NCBI RefSeq assembly: GCF_000243135.2
Contig: NC_019903.1
Span: 286,001 to 350,000, forward strand
DNA from: Desulfitobacterium dichloroeliminans LMG P-21439
Lineage (GTDB): Bacteria; Bacillota; Desulfitobacteriia; Desulfitobacteriales; Desulfitobacteriaceae
Length of the DNA stretch: 64,000 bases
Direction of reading: 5' to 3'
The notes beneath the pieces are model-generated. The model saw only the letters and a list, made by a program, of their open reading frames with translations, did no database searches and was not told the DNA's origin. The translations under genes and the position numbers were made by a program. Positions 8,087 to 16,120 of this stretch are shown in pieces (positions within the stretch are counted from its first letter, which is position 1; the number at the start of each line of letters is the position of its first letter).

Positions 8087-8123
8087 TTGATTATGCTTAA
8101 AGTTAGACTATACTAACTTTAAG
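8087..8123 (+). promoter_or_regulatory. feo promoter with overlapping palindromic operator
   Basis: TTGATT (8087-8092), a 16-nt spacer and TATACT (8109-8114) make a promoter about 95 nt before feoAB. An 11-bp perfect inverted repeat covers the -10: CTTAAAGTTAG (8096-8106), a 6-nt centre, then CTAACTTTAAG (8113-8123). The TTAG...CTAA layout recalls DtxR/IdeR/MntR-family metal-repressor boxes. Iron repression is inferred from the downstream gene. Confidence 0.7.
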
Positions 8124-8208
8124 GAAGTAAAATATTAGCCTGTGTCACGGCAGGTACAAGCAAAAGTATTTCTTTGAAAAAACACATGAAGCTCAAAAGG
8201 AGAAACAT

Positions 8209-10563
8209 ATGAAGCTGAATGAATTAAGTATAGGTCAAAGTGCTTCGATTATATCCGTAGGCGGAAGCGGTGCCCTGCGTCAGCATTTTCTTGATATGGG
8301 TGTGCTCCCCGGTGCGGTGGTAACTTTGGTAAAATTAGCACCTATGGGAGACCCCATGGAACTTCGTATACACGGTTATGAGTTGACCTTACGTCTGGCC
8401 GACGCGGAAAAAATCGAGATCGAGACCGTTCATGATTTAGAACAATTAACGGATAATTCAAGGATGACCAAACCCGCTAGCCATCCAGGTTTAGGGGAGA
8501 CCGGCATCTTTCATACAAAAGCCGATGGGGATTCACTACCGGACAGCGAGGTGCTCACCTTTGCCTTGGCCGGTAATCAGAACAGCGGCAAGACGACCCT
8601 CTTTAACCAACTGACCGGTTCCAATCAGCGGGTCGGTAATTTTCCTGGTGTAACGGTGGACAGAAAGGACGGGGTAATCCGCGGCCATGCTAATACCCTG
8701 GTTACGGATCTGCCGGGGATTTATTCCATGTCCCCCTACAGCAGTGAAGAGCTGGTGACTCGTCAGTTTTTACTAAAGGACAAGCCAAAGGGAATCATTA
8801 ATATCGTCGATGCGACCAATATTGAAAGAAACCTTTATCTGAGCATGCAGCTGATGGAATTGGATATTCCTATGGTATTGGCCTTGAACATGATGGACGA
8901 AGTGCGCAATAACGGGGGCTCCATTCATATCAATGAAATGGAGAATATGCTGGGCATTCCTGTTGTCCCCATCGCTGCCAATAAGAATGAAGGAATCCAA
9001 GAGCTTATCGATCACGCCATCCATGTGGCAAAGCATCAAGAGCGCCCCGGCAGAATGGATTTTTGTGATCCGGAACACGATAACGGTGCGGTCCACCGCT
9101 GTCTCCACGCTATCATCCATCTTATTGAAGATCACGCCAAGCGTGCTCAGATTCCTGTGCGCTTTGCGGCCAGTAAGGTTGCCGAAGGGGATAAGGCAAT
9201 AATCCAAGCATTGGACTTAAACCCTAACGAGCTGGAGCTCCTAGACCACATAATTCAGCAAATGGAGGATGAGAGCGGCTTAGACCATGCCGCTGCCATC
9301 GCCGATATGCGGTTTAAATTTATCAAGAAAATCAGCGCCGCCACCGTGGTGAAGCCTAATGAAAGCAAGGAACATGCTCGCAGCGTGGCTGTTGATAAAG
9401 TGCTGACGGGGAAATACACGGCGATTCCAGCCTTCGTCGGTATTATGGGGCTGGTCTTCTGGTTAACCTTTGGGATGATTGGCACATGGCTATCGGATTT
9501 GCTGGATATGGGAATTACTTGGCTGACGGCACTAGTGGATATGGGCTTGACCGCCTACGGAATTAACCCTGTTGTTCATTCGCTGATCATTGACGGGATA
9601 TTTACCGGGGTGGGTAGTGTCTTAAGCTTCTTGCCAATTATCGTCACCTTGTTCTTCTTTTTATCTTTCCTAGAGGATAGCGGTTACATGGCTCGGGTGG
9701 CTTTTGTCATGGATAAACTCTTGCGGAAGATCGGTCTTTCCGGTCGAAGCATTGTTCCCATGCTTATTGGCTTTGGTTGCACCGTTCCGGGAGTTATGGC
9801 CAGCAGAACACTACCATCTGAACGGGACCGTAAGATGACGATTCTATTGACACCCTTTATGAGTTGTTCGGCCAAGTTGCCGATTTACGCTCTCTTTACG
9901 GCGGCCTTCTTCCCCAGATATGGTGCACTTGTCATGATCGGGTTGTATTTTGGCGGGATTGTCGTCGGCATATTATTCGCCCTGCTCTTAAAAGGATCAC
10001 TGTTCAAGGGTGAGCCAGTTCCCTTTGTCATGGAATTGCCAAATTACCGCATGCCTAGTTTCCAAAACGTGTTGCGACTTCTTTGGGACAAAGCCAAGGA
10101 TTTCCTTACCCGGGCCTTTACCGTAATCTTTGTGGCAACGATTATCATTTGGTTCCTGCAATATTTCGATACCCGACTGAACGTAGTTTCCGACTCGCAA
10201 TCCAGTATGCTTGCCATGCTGGCTGGCGCGTTTGCTCCACTTCTTCAGCCTCTCGGTTTAGCGGATTGGCGGATTTCCACGGCTTTGATTACGGGATTCA
10301 TGGCCAAAGAAAGCGTGGTTTCTACTCTTACAGTTTTATTGGAAGGCTCCACTACTACTCTAGCTGGCCTGTTTACTCCCTTTTCGGCTATCGTTTTTCT
10401 GGTATTTACCCTACTATATACTCCCTGCGTGGCGGCGATTGCTTCCGTCAAGCGTGAACTGGGGGGGAAATGGGCTGTAGGGGTGGTCGTCATGCAATGT
10501 GCCATTGCCTGGTTTGCGGCTTTGTTAGTGAATTTATTGGGAATGATGATGGGATGGGTGTAA
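8209..10563 (+). CDS. feoB: FeoA-FeoB fusion, ferrous iron importer
   Basis: A 784-residue iron(II) transporter. Residues 1-75 form a FeoA SH3-like domain, normally a separate protein, followed by a ~35-residue linker. The GTPase domain has G1 GNQNSGKTT (122-130), G3 DLPG (167-170) and G4 NMMD (227-230). The membrane part begins near residue 400 and contains the two Gate motifs, including IGFGCTVPGV and TPFMSCSAKLPIY with the conserved cysteines. A strong AAGGAG site precedes the ATG. The Cys-rich FeoB partner follows after 3 nt. It sits in the inner membrane and is the main anaerobic iron uptake route. Expression is probably iron-controlled through the palindrome at 8096-8123. Confidence 0.95.
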   Translation: MKLNELSIGQSASIISVGGSGALRQHFLDMGVLPGAVVTLVKLAPMGDPMELRIHGYELTLRLADAEKIEIETVHDLEQLTDNSRMTKPASHPGLGETGIFHTKADGDSLPDSEVLTFALAGNQNSGKTTLFNQLTGSNQRVGNFPGVTVDRKDGVIRGHANTLVTDLPGIYSMSPYSSEELVTRQFLLKDKPKGIINIVDATNIERNLYLSMQLMELDIPMVLALNMMDEVRNNGGSIHINEMENMLGIPVVPIAANKNEGIQELIDHAIHVAKHQERPGRMDFCDPEHDNGAVHRCLHAIIHLIEDHAKRAQIPVRFAASKVAEGDKAIIQALDLNPNELELLDHIIQQMEDESGLDHAAAIADMRFKFIKKISAATVVKPNESKEHARSVAVDKVLTGKYTAIPAFVGIMGLVFWLTFGMIGTWLSDLLDMGITWLTALVDMGLTAYGINPVVHSLIIDGIFTGVGSVLSFLPIIVTLFFFLSFLEDSGYMARVAFVMDKLLRKIGLSGRSIVPMLIGFGCTVPGVMASRTLPSERDRKMTILLTPFMSCSAKLPIYALFTAAFFPRYGALVMIGLYFGGIVVGILFALLLKGSLFKGEPVPFVMELPNYRMPSFQNVLRLLWDKAKDFLTRAFTVIFVATIIIWFLQYFDTRLNVVSDSQSSMLAMLAGAFAPLLQPLGLADWRISTALITGFMAKESVVSTLTVLLEGSTTTLAGLFTPFSAIVFLVFTLLYTPCVAAIASVKRELGGKWAVGVVVMQCAIAWFAALLVNLLGMMMGWV

Positions 10564-10566
10564 GTT

Positions 10567-10758
10567 ATGGATGGATTAAGTATTTTCCTTTTAGTGCTCA
10601 TTTTGATAGGATTTTTGGTGGCTATCCGCTCTATCTGGAGGAAAAAGGATAACCCCTGTGGCAGTTGTAGCGGGGGCTGTAGTTCCTGTAGCTACTCCTG
10701 CACCCCACTCGAGCAGGAGAAAAGGCTGAAGGAGCTCGGCAAAGAAGAATCTGAGTAG
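10567..10758 (+). CDS. FeoB-associated Cys-rich membrane protein
   Basis: A 63-residue protein with one N-terminal membrane helix (IFLLVLILIGFLVAI), a basic stop-transfer, then the motif CGSCSGGCSSCSYSC with five closely spaced cysteines, and a charged tail. This is the FeoB-associated Cys-rich family found behind feoB in many Firmicutes. It starts 3 nt after the feoB stop, so it is co-transcribed. A role in metal handling at the inner face of the transporter is supposed for the family but not shown by the sequence. Confidence 0.9.
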   Translation: MDGLSIFLLVLILIGFLVAIRSIWRKKDNPCGSCSGGCSSCSYSCTPLEQEKRLKELGKEESE

Positions 10759-10767
10759 AAGTTAGGG

Positions 10768-10811
10768 CCGCTGTTCAATGAGAAGGATTGTTCGTTGGGC
10801 AGCGGTTTTTG
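10768..10811 (+). terminator. Terminator of the feo operon
   Basis: CCGCTG (10768-10773) pairs with CAGCGG (10800-10805), with partial pairing inside, followed by five T residues. Its loop contains TTGTTCGTT, shared with the hairpin at 11761. Confidence 0.75.
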
Positions 10812-10862
10812 TATTGTTAATCCGGTAAAATTATGGTATTCTCTAAATAGGAAAATTATGGG

Positions 10863-11225
10863 ATGGTGAAGCCCGTGGATATCTCGCCATATGTATTGGG
10901 GCATAAAGAAAGGTTAGAGAGTGCGGACCGAAAACGGGAGAAGTTTCATGCCGAGGCCATGTCTAAGGCTAAAAAAATTGCTGAGGAATTACATAGAGCT
11001 TTTCTAGGTGTTGAAGTTTATCTTTTTGGTTCGCTGACAACGGATTTCTATGAATTGACTTCAGATATCGACCTTGCCATTAAAGGGCTTAAGGAAGAAG
11101 ATTATTTCAAAGCGCTTAAAATTGCTGAAGAAATTGCTGCACCTATTTCGGTCGATCTTGTGCAAGTAGAATACGCACCGGAACCGTTGATTAAGGTGAT
11201 TCAACGAGATGGGGTGAGTCTTTGA
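10863..11225 (+). CDS. mntA: MntA-type nucleotidyltransferase antitoxin
   Basis: A 120-residue minimal nucleotidyltransferase. It carries the GSX10DXD motif: Gly56-Ser57, then Asp68 and Asp70 in TSDIDLAI. In type VII toxin-antitoxin pairs MntA blocks the partner HepT by attaching AMP to a tyrosine next to its active site. The next ORF is a HEPN protein whose start overlaps this stop (TTGA), which supports that pairing. The start is uncertain: the ATG at 10863 has only a weak upstream site, and a GTG at 10875 preceded by GGTGAAG is possible. It probably acts in the cytoplasm as the antidote. Confidence 0.8.
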   Translation: MVKPVDISPYVLGHKERLESADRKREKFHAEAMSKAKKIAEELHRAFLGVEVYLFGSLTTDFYELTSDIDLAIKGLKEEDYFKALKIAEEIAAPISVDLVQVEYAPEPLIKVIQRDGVSL

Positions 11226-11740
11226 CAAGTGGGGAAAAGAAGATTATCCAGTATCGCAAGCTACTTGGCGACCTAGAGCTAGATATGGACTCCATTACGA
11301 AGCTAGGTCGGGAAATTAGCCTTATAGCACAGGATGTTGAAAAGCTGAGAGGGGAAATCCCTAGTCGGGATTTAATTTCTTGTGCAGCTTATCTTCATCA
11401 TTTTTATACCGGAATAGAATGCATGTTTGAAAGAATTTCACGGGTCATTGATGGTGGGGCATCAACAGGTGGAGGAGATTATCATCGAGAGCTTTTAAAG
11501 TCTATGGCTCATGAGATTCAAAAAACAAGACCCGCTATCATTAGCCTTGACTTGGCGGAAGAGCTTGACGAATATCGTAGATTTAGGCATATGTTTCGAC
11601 ATGCCTATGGTTCGGAATTACGGTGGCGAAAGATGCAGCCATTAGCAAATGGAGTATCTTCTACAGTTAAAGGAATTGAGGATACCTATCAAAAGACGGT
11701 TAGTTTTGTTGAAGACCTTATAAGTGGTTTATCCCAGTAG
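11222..11740 (+). CDS. hepT: HEPN ribonuclease toxin, HepT-like
   Basis: A 172-residue helical HEPN protein. The RX4HXY motif is present as Arg122, His127 and Tyr129 in RHMFRHAY. In HepT this forms the RNase site, and the Tyr is the residue AMPylated by MntA. It starts at a TTG overlapping the mntA stop, with GGGGTGAG upstream, so synthesis is coupled to the antitoxin. It is longer than the usual ~135-145-residue HepT, with an extended N-terminal helix pair (residues 1-45). The class is inferred from motif and gene order. Confidence 0.8.
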   Translation: MTSGEKKIIQYRKLLGDLELDMDSITKLGREISLIAQDVEKLRGEIPSRDLISCAAYLHHFYTGIECMFERISRVIDGGASTGGGDYHRELLKSMAHEIQKTRPAIISLDLAEELDEYRRFRHMFRHAYGSELRWRKMQPLANGVSSTVKGIEDTYQKTVSFVEDLISGLSQ

Positions 11741-11760
11741 AATATCTTCCAAATGAAAAG

Positions 11761-11803
11761 GGGCCATTGCTAACGAGGAGTTTGTTCGTTAAGCAATAGG
11801 CCC
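11761..11803 (+). terminator. Hairpin after the MntA-HepT pair
   Basis: GGGCC (11761-11765) pairs with GGCCC (11799-11803). ATTGC and TAACGA pair with their complements inside with one bulge, and the apical loop is GGAGTTTG. The T tail is poor (TTCGTG), so it may be a weak terminator or a transcript-stabilising hairpin. Confidence 0.55.
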
Positions 11804-11837
11804 TTCGTGTTGAAAGCTTTAGAAGATGGAGAAGATT

Positions 11838-12356
11838 ATGGAGTTTAGAAAAGCAGTTCATGCCGACCTTAACAGCATTATGCAGATCATCGCTCAGTCA
11901 CAGGCTTATTTTAAGGAAGCAGGAATCAATCAGTGGCAGAATAACTACCCAAACCCTGAGACAATAGAGGATGATATCCATAATAACCACAGCTATGTGT
12001 TGGTAGATAACGAGAAGGTGGTGGCTACTGCGGCGGTTTCCTTCGATGGCGAAGCTACCTATGACACCATCTACCAGGGGCAGTGGCTTAGCCATCATGA
12101 TTATGCGGTCATTCACCGACTGGCAGTTGCCAAAAGCTATAAAGGACAAGGCTTGTCATCCCTAGTGATTAAAAGTGTGGAGCAGCTTTGCCGGAATCGA
12201 GGGGTAGTGAGTATCAAAGTAGATACTCATGACGAAAACATAGCTATGCAAAACCTGCTTAGGAAAAACAAATTCCAGTATTGTGGGATTATCTATTTAA
12301 AGGATGGGAACAAAAGGATAGCCTTCGAGAAGCTACTTAGTCCTGATAATACATGA
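11838..12356 (+). CDS. GNAT family N-acetyltransferase
   Basis: A 172-residue acetyltransferase of the GNAT superfamily. It begins MEFRKAVHADLNSIMQII, a typical first strand and helix. The acetyl-CoA-binding motif follows as HRLAVAKSYKGQGLSSLVI (Q/RxxGxG/A form), then a DTHDENIAMQNLLRKNKFQYCG segment typical of motif B. The ATG at 11838 has GGAG 6 nt upstream and is preferred over one 12 nt earlier. The substrate cannot be inferred. Its 3' end overlaps the convergent CWB2 gene by 20 nt, with no terminator between them. Confidence 0.85.
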   Translation: MEFRKAVHADLNSIMQIIAQSQAYFKEAGINQWQNNYPNPETIEDDIHNNHSYVLVDNEKVVATAAVSFDGEATYDTIYQGQWLSHHDYAVIHRLAVAKSYKGQGLSSLVIKSVEQLCRNRGVVSIKVDTHDENIAMQNLLRKNKFQYCGIIYLKDGNKRIAFEKLLSPDNT

Positions 12357-13950
12357 AGAAGGCCATGGGGTCAGTATTTAGATCAGGGTCAACCCCATTA
12401 ACTTTTCTCACATGATACACTTGTCCACCGAAGGAGCGGGCTTGGTTATCAACGATATAAGCATAATCATAGCTTCCCGGATTGACCCATCCCATAAACG
12501 TATAAGTGTGAGTATTCTTCACCGTAAAGACGATATCCCCCGGCTTTAAACTCTTAATATTGGTATCCTTCTTAAAACCAAGCTTCGTTAGATAATTGCT
12601 AAATTTGGCTACATTGGCCATGGAATTAGGGATATTAAAGCCCACTCTCCTTAAGGCCTCGGCTTGAAAATAGACACAGTTATTAATCAGTATCCCTGAG
12701 TGGAGAGCTACGGCCCGGTTATGAACCGATACCTGATGGCCTTGATTGAGCATATAGTTATAGAGTTTGTCTTGGATCGAGGAATGAAAACTACCAGAGT
12801 AACTGTCCTTGTACGTGTCTATATTAAAAAAGTAACTTTCTTTGGTAATAGGAAAAATTGACTTTTCCATCACTAGCCTAGAATCTACAGTGCGAATCAT
12901 AAACAGGGGCGATTGGGCCTGGCCATTTAATAGATTCACAACATTGTGGACCACCTCATCGGGAACAACACCGGGGCCACCTAAGGCTGTAACGCTTGGG
13001 GTTACACCGTTGATATAGAGCTGTGTTAAATAGGCGGCAATGGTATCGGGTACAATAGGGGTGGAGGGATTAATCAACAGAATAGGGTCACCCTTTTGAG
13101 CGGCGAGGGGTGCGCCTGATAAAGCATCGGGATAATTAGACCCGGAAGCGATATAGATTGTTTCAGGGTAAGGGGCTATTTGCTCATAGGCCTGGGCAGC
13201 TGTTTCATAACGATCGTTGCCCGAAAATCGTGTCAGGGTAGCTTCGGGTAAAAGGGCTTGGATTTGACTCTCCACTTCAAGGGAGACCACACCGGCGCCC
13301 CCCGAGATATAAACCTGCTTAGGTTGTTGGATTTGCAGATAATCTTGGATGGCCAGAGGGATGCTACCGTGTTTAACAAGAAGAATCGGCGCCTGGGCCT
13401 GACTGGCAAAGCTTGAGACGCTCAGCACATCGGGGAAATTCTCACCGCTGGCGATATACACCGTTCCACCAGGCTCACTGTTCAGGGCATCAGCTGTTAA
13501 GCGATCGGTGGCATACCGGTCTTCACCGCCAAGTCGCTCCACTGCATAACCATTGTCAATAAAAAAGCTGTCAAATTCCGCTCCGATGACACCATCCCCA
13601 CCAATGATGAAGATTTTACCATCCCTAGACAGATGGGTCTCGATATAGGCCAAGGCATCCGGAGAATTATGGGGATGCTTGTTAACCAAGAGAATAGGAG
13701 CATTCAATTGATGCGCCAAGACACTAGCGGACAAAGCATCAGGAAAATCCTGTCCCGAAGCCAAGACCACATGATCGACGACCTCATCTGAGAATTGCTT
13801 GGCGATGGTTGCTGAGGTTTGATAGCGATCCGGGCCATCAAGGCGAGGATGGATAGCTATACTCGCTTGAACCGGACGTGCTGTGACCGCGATCAAGATG
13901 GCTAGGCATAATGTTGGTAGAGCTAAACGAATAGATTTAATGCGAATCAT
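12337..13950 (-). CDS. Secreted CWB2 wall protein with NlpC/P60-like domain
   Basis: A 537-residue surface protein. A signal peptide (cleavage near VQASIA, residue 30) precedes three cell-wall-binding type 2 repeats (PF04122), each beginning with an RLxGxDRYxT-like motif: RLDGPDRYQTSATIA, RLGGEDRYATDRLTA and RFSGNDRYETAAQAY. They span about residues 36-340. CWB2 triplets anchor proteins to anionic wall polymers in clostridia. The C-terminal ~150 residues look like a papain-type NlpC/P60 or CHAP-like domain: Cys in INNCVYFQAE, His in KNTHTYTFMGW, and an Asn in IVDNQA could form the triad. It may therefore cut wall peptides. GGAGATTGAG precedes the ATG. Confidence 0.8.
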   Translation of the reverse strand: MIRIKSIRLALPTLCLAILIAVTARPVQASIAIHPRLDGPDRYQTSATIAKQFSDEVVDHVVLASGQDFPDALSASVLAHQLNAPILLVNKHPHNSPDALAYIETHLSRDGKIFIIGGDGVIGAEFDSFFIDNGYAVERLGGEDRYATDRLTADALNSEPGGTVYIASGENFPDVLSVSSFASQAQAPILLVKHGSIPLAIQDYLQIQQPKQVYISGGAGVVSLEVESQIQALLPEATLTRFSGNDRYETAAQAYEQIAPYPETIYIASGSNYPDALSGAPLAAQKGDPILLINPSTPIVPDTIAAYLTQLYINGVTPSVTALGGPGVVPDEVVHNVVNLLNGQAQSPLFMIRTVDSRLVMEKSIFPITKESYFFNIDTYKDSYSGSFHSSIQDKLYNYMLNQGHQVSVHNRAVALHSGILINNCVYFQAEALRRVGFNIPNSMANVAKFSNYLTKLGFKKDTNIKSLKPGDIVFTVKNTHTYTFMGWVNPGSYDYAYIVDNQARSFGGQVYHVRKVNGVDPDLNTDPMAFFMYYQD

Positions 13951-14201
13951 CTCAATCTCCTTTGCTTTTTTGCCCGTTTTTACACAATAAACATAGTTTA
14001 ACAGAGACTTTGCCGGATGTGCACCCTTAAATTCTTCCAGTTGGGTTAAGAAGTCACTCTGTCCCTATGCCAAAGGTTAGAGTAAAATTATCGTGGGCAA
14101 AAGAGCAAAAAATTTAGGAAGAGCTAAAAAACTCTTCCCAAAATCACGAATTTCCTGTAGTTTGGTAGTTGCTAAAGCCACAAAATACAGGGGTGCGTGA
14201 C

Positions 14202-15668
14202 ATGAATAGTTTAACCAAAGAAAAGATAACATTCAAGGATATTGAGAGAGATTTTTACAAAATAGGTTGTGAAGTTGCGAAACTGCTCCTCCAAAAGTTT
14301 CTGGAAGAAATGGATACAGAGCTTGCAGAGAGCAGGGATAAAGCAGTTCTAAGACATAGAGGCAAAAAGTCAACCTCAATGAAGACCCTGATGGGAGAAG
14401 TATCAGTCGATCGAGCAATATATAGGAAAGCCAAAGACGATGGTAGTCAAGAGTATGTTTATCTTTTGGATGAGGCTCTGAGATTGGAAACAATGGGCTT
14501 TATGTCTCCTAATCTCGTAGAGAAGATTTTAGAATACAGTTGTGCAATGTCCTACCGAGAAGTAGCACAAGCGGTTTCAACCTTAACGAATCAAACCATC
14601 AGCCACCAAGGAGTATGGAACATCGTGCAAGCTGTGGGAGAGAAACAAATTGAAGCAGAAAAGGCACTAGTGGACTCCTTTAAGAAAAATGAATTAAGCG
14701 GGAGTAAAGACGTTCCCATTCTCTTTGAGGAAGCGGATGGCCTGTGGTTATCTATGCAGGGAAAGAGCAGAGAAAAAGGGAGCTCCAAAGGCAGAAAAGA
14801 GCTTAAGATTAGTGTTACTTATGAGGGTTGGAAGCCAAGATATCCGTCATCTAAAGAGTACGAAACCGTGGGCAAAATGGCTTTTGCAGGTTACATGAAA
14901 TCGGAAGAGATGAAAGAACTAAGAGACGCATCAATATCTCAGAATTACAATGTAGATGAAATTATCTATCGAGTCCTAAATGGTGATGGAGCATCATGGA
15001 TAAGACGAGATCATGATCAAGAAACAGATAAATTTCAGCTCGATCCCTTTCATCTTGCTCAAGCAGTCACTAGAAATGTATCAGACAAAAAGGCTAGAAG
15101 ACCCATCCTAAAATGGCTTAAGGCTGGGGAATTTGGAAAGGTATTCGAAAAGATTGAGCAGCTCAAGCATGAAAGCGGCGGAGTGGCCAAAGAGATAGAA
15201 AAACTTGGTAGACTAGAAAGCTACATAAGAAGCAATATTGACGGGATAGTACCCTATAAGGACAGAGAAGATATGACGTTACCCAAAGCCCCTGAGGGCT
15301 TAGAATACAGGAATTTAGGCACGATGGAAAGGCAAGTGAGGGTATTCGCTTCCCGCATGAAAGGGGCAAGAAGCTGGAGCGAAAAAGGAGCAACCCATCT
15401 CTCCAAAATAATCGCTTTAAAAATGGGAAAAGGCTTCAAGGAAAAGATAGCAGCCCTAGTTTCAGGAAAGCTCCCGGACCGGTTGACTGAGAGATTCGTA
15501 GAAACCATAACGAACAGCAAAAGCGGACTAAAGAAGGCCGTAAAGAAATCAATATACCCGGTACATAGAGGAGAGTTGCCCTACACAAACTGCTCAGTAA
15601 CAAACGGCAGGAAAGTCATTCGCAATATGTTCAATCTCAAAACATTTAGCGAGATGATCTACCGGTAA
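14202..15668 (+). CDS. ISLre2 family transposase
   Basis: A 488-residue transposase of the ISLre2 (UPF0236) family. Recognisable parts are the N-terminal helical region, the strand pair LMGEVSVDRAIYRK, the SYREVAQAVS segment, the EADGLWLSMQG acidic motif, the GDGASWIRR region (second acidic residue) and the HLAQAVTR region. It looks full length, with no internal stop. I start it at the ATG at 14202, after GGGGTG; a TTG further upstream is open but lacks a site. The C-terminal HRGELPYTNCSVTNGRK looks normal, so the protein is probably active or recently active. Confidence 0.9.
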   Translation: MNSLTKEKITFKDIERDFYKIGCEVAKLLLQKFLEEMDTELAESRDKAVLRHRGKKSTSMKTLMGEVSVDRAIYRKAKDDGSQEYVYLLDEALRLETMGFMSPNLVEKILEYSCAMSYREVAQAVSTLTNQTISHQGVWNIVQAVGEKQIEAEKALVDSFKKNELSGSKDVPILFEEADGLWLSMQGKSREKGSSKGRKELKISVTYEGWKPRYPSSKEYETVGKMAFAGYMKSEEMKELRDASISQNYNVDEIIYRVLNGDGASWIRRDHDQETDKFQLDPFHLAQAVTRNVSDKKARRPILKWLKAGEFGKVFEKIEQLKHESGGVAKEIEKLGRLESYIRSNIDGIVPYKDREDMTLPKAPEGLEYRNLGTMERQVRVFASRMKGARSWSEKGATHLSKIIALKMGKGFKEKIAALVSGKLPDRLTERFVETITNSKSGLKKAVKKSIYPVHRGELPYTNCSVTNGRKVIRNMFNLKTFSEMIYR

Positions 15669-15693
15669 GGTTTAACCAAAAGACCCCAGATCA

Positions 15694-15822
15694 AGACTTG
15701 ACATGGGGGCGGCTGATGCTACCCTAAATCAGGGGGATGGGGCCTACCCCAAAGGAATACATCTTGTGAGCCCCATGCCTTGACCCATGGAAGCATCCGC
15801 CGTTGGGTCCCATGTCAAGTCT
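15694..15822. repeat. Large imperfect palindrome at the 3' end of the IS
   Basis: AGACTTGACATGGG (15694-15707) pairs perfectly with 15809-15822. A further GCGGCTGATGCT / AGCATCCGCCG-type pairing follows, and an inner ATGGGGC (15737-15743) pairs with GCCCCAT (15770-15776). The ~129-nt structure lies between the transposase stop and the right inverted repeat. It could be a terminator, an element end recognised as a hairpin, or a structured transcript. Confidence 0.7.
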
Positions 15823-16007
15823 ACCCCAGAGTTGAACTGCATCTGGAAGCAAAAGGGATTTTATTACGTATCTACACAACTACGAGGAATAGAATTTTTG
15901 CCCACGTCTACTTGACACCAACATGCCAAAGCACAGATGGAAAAGAACCCAGAGTATCATGATATGATCTATAAATAAAGGGCAAAAACAATGCAAATAA
16001 AAGGCAA

Positions 16008-16036
16008 GGCAAGAGGATCAATCCCCTTGCCTTCTT
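16008..16036 (+). terminator. Probable terminator downstream of the IS
   Basis: GGCAAGAGGAT (16008-16018) pairs with ATCCCCTTGCC (16021-16031) with one mismatch, followed by a T-rich TTCTTC stretch. It separates the IS region from the giant glycan gene. Confidence 0.6.
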
Positions 16037-16120
16037 CATTTCCTAGGTCCGAAATGCATGAATAAGCGCATTACGGAACATAATTGATAAGGATTAGGTA
16101 AGTTCCGAGAAAATGGAGAT

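Larger units (their letters stand above)
14092..15906 (+). mobile_element. ISLre2-family insertion element (probable extent)
   Basis: A single transposase gene is flanked by an 11-bp perfect inverted repeat: CGTGGGCAAAA at 14092-14102 and its complement at 15896-15906. The ~1.8 kb span fits ISLre2 elements. I see no target-site duplication directly outside these ends, so the ends are provisional or the element is old or rearranged. The right side contains a large hairpin (15694-15822). Confidence 0.6.

Noticed and set aside
10083-10457. A 124-codon frame overlapping the feoB membrane domain
   Set aside because: It is an out-of-frame shadow of feoB with aromatic-rich nonsense sequence and no start site.
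14092-15906. Target-site duplication around the ISLre2 element
   Set aside because: The bases next to the 11-bp inverted repeats do not match each other, so I do not claim a duplication.
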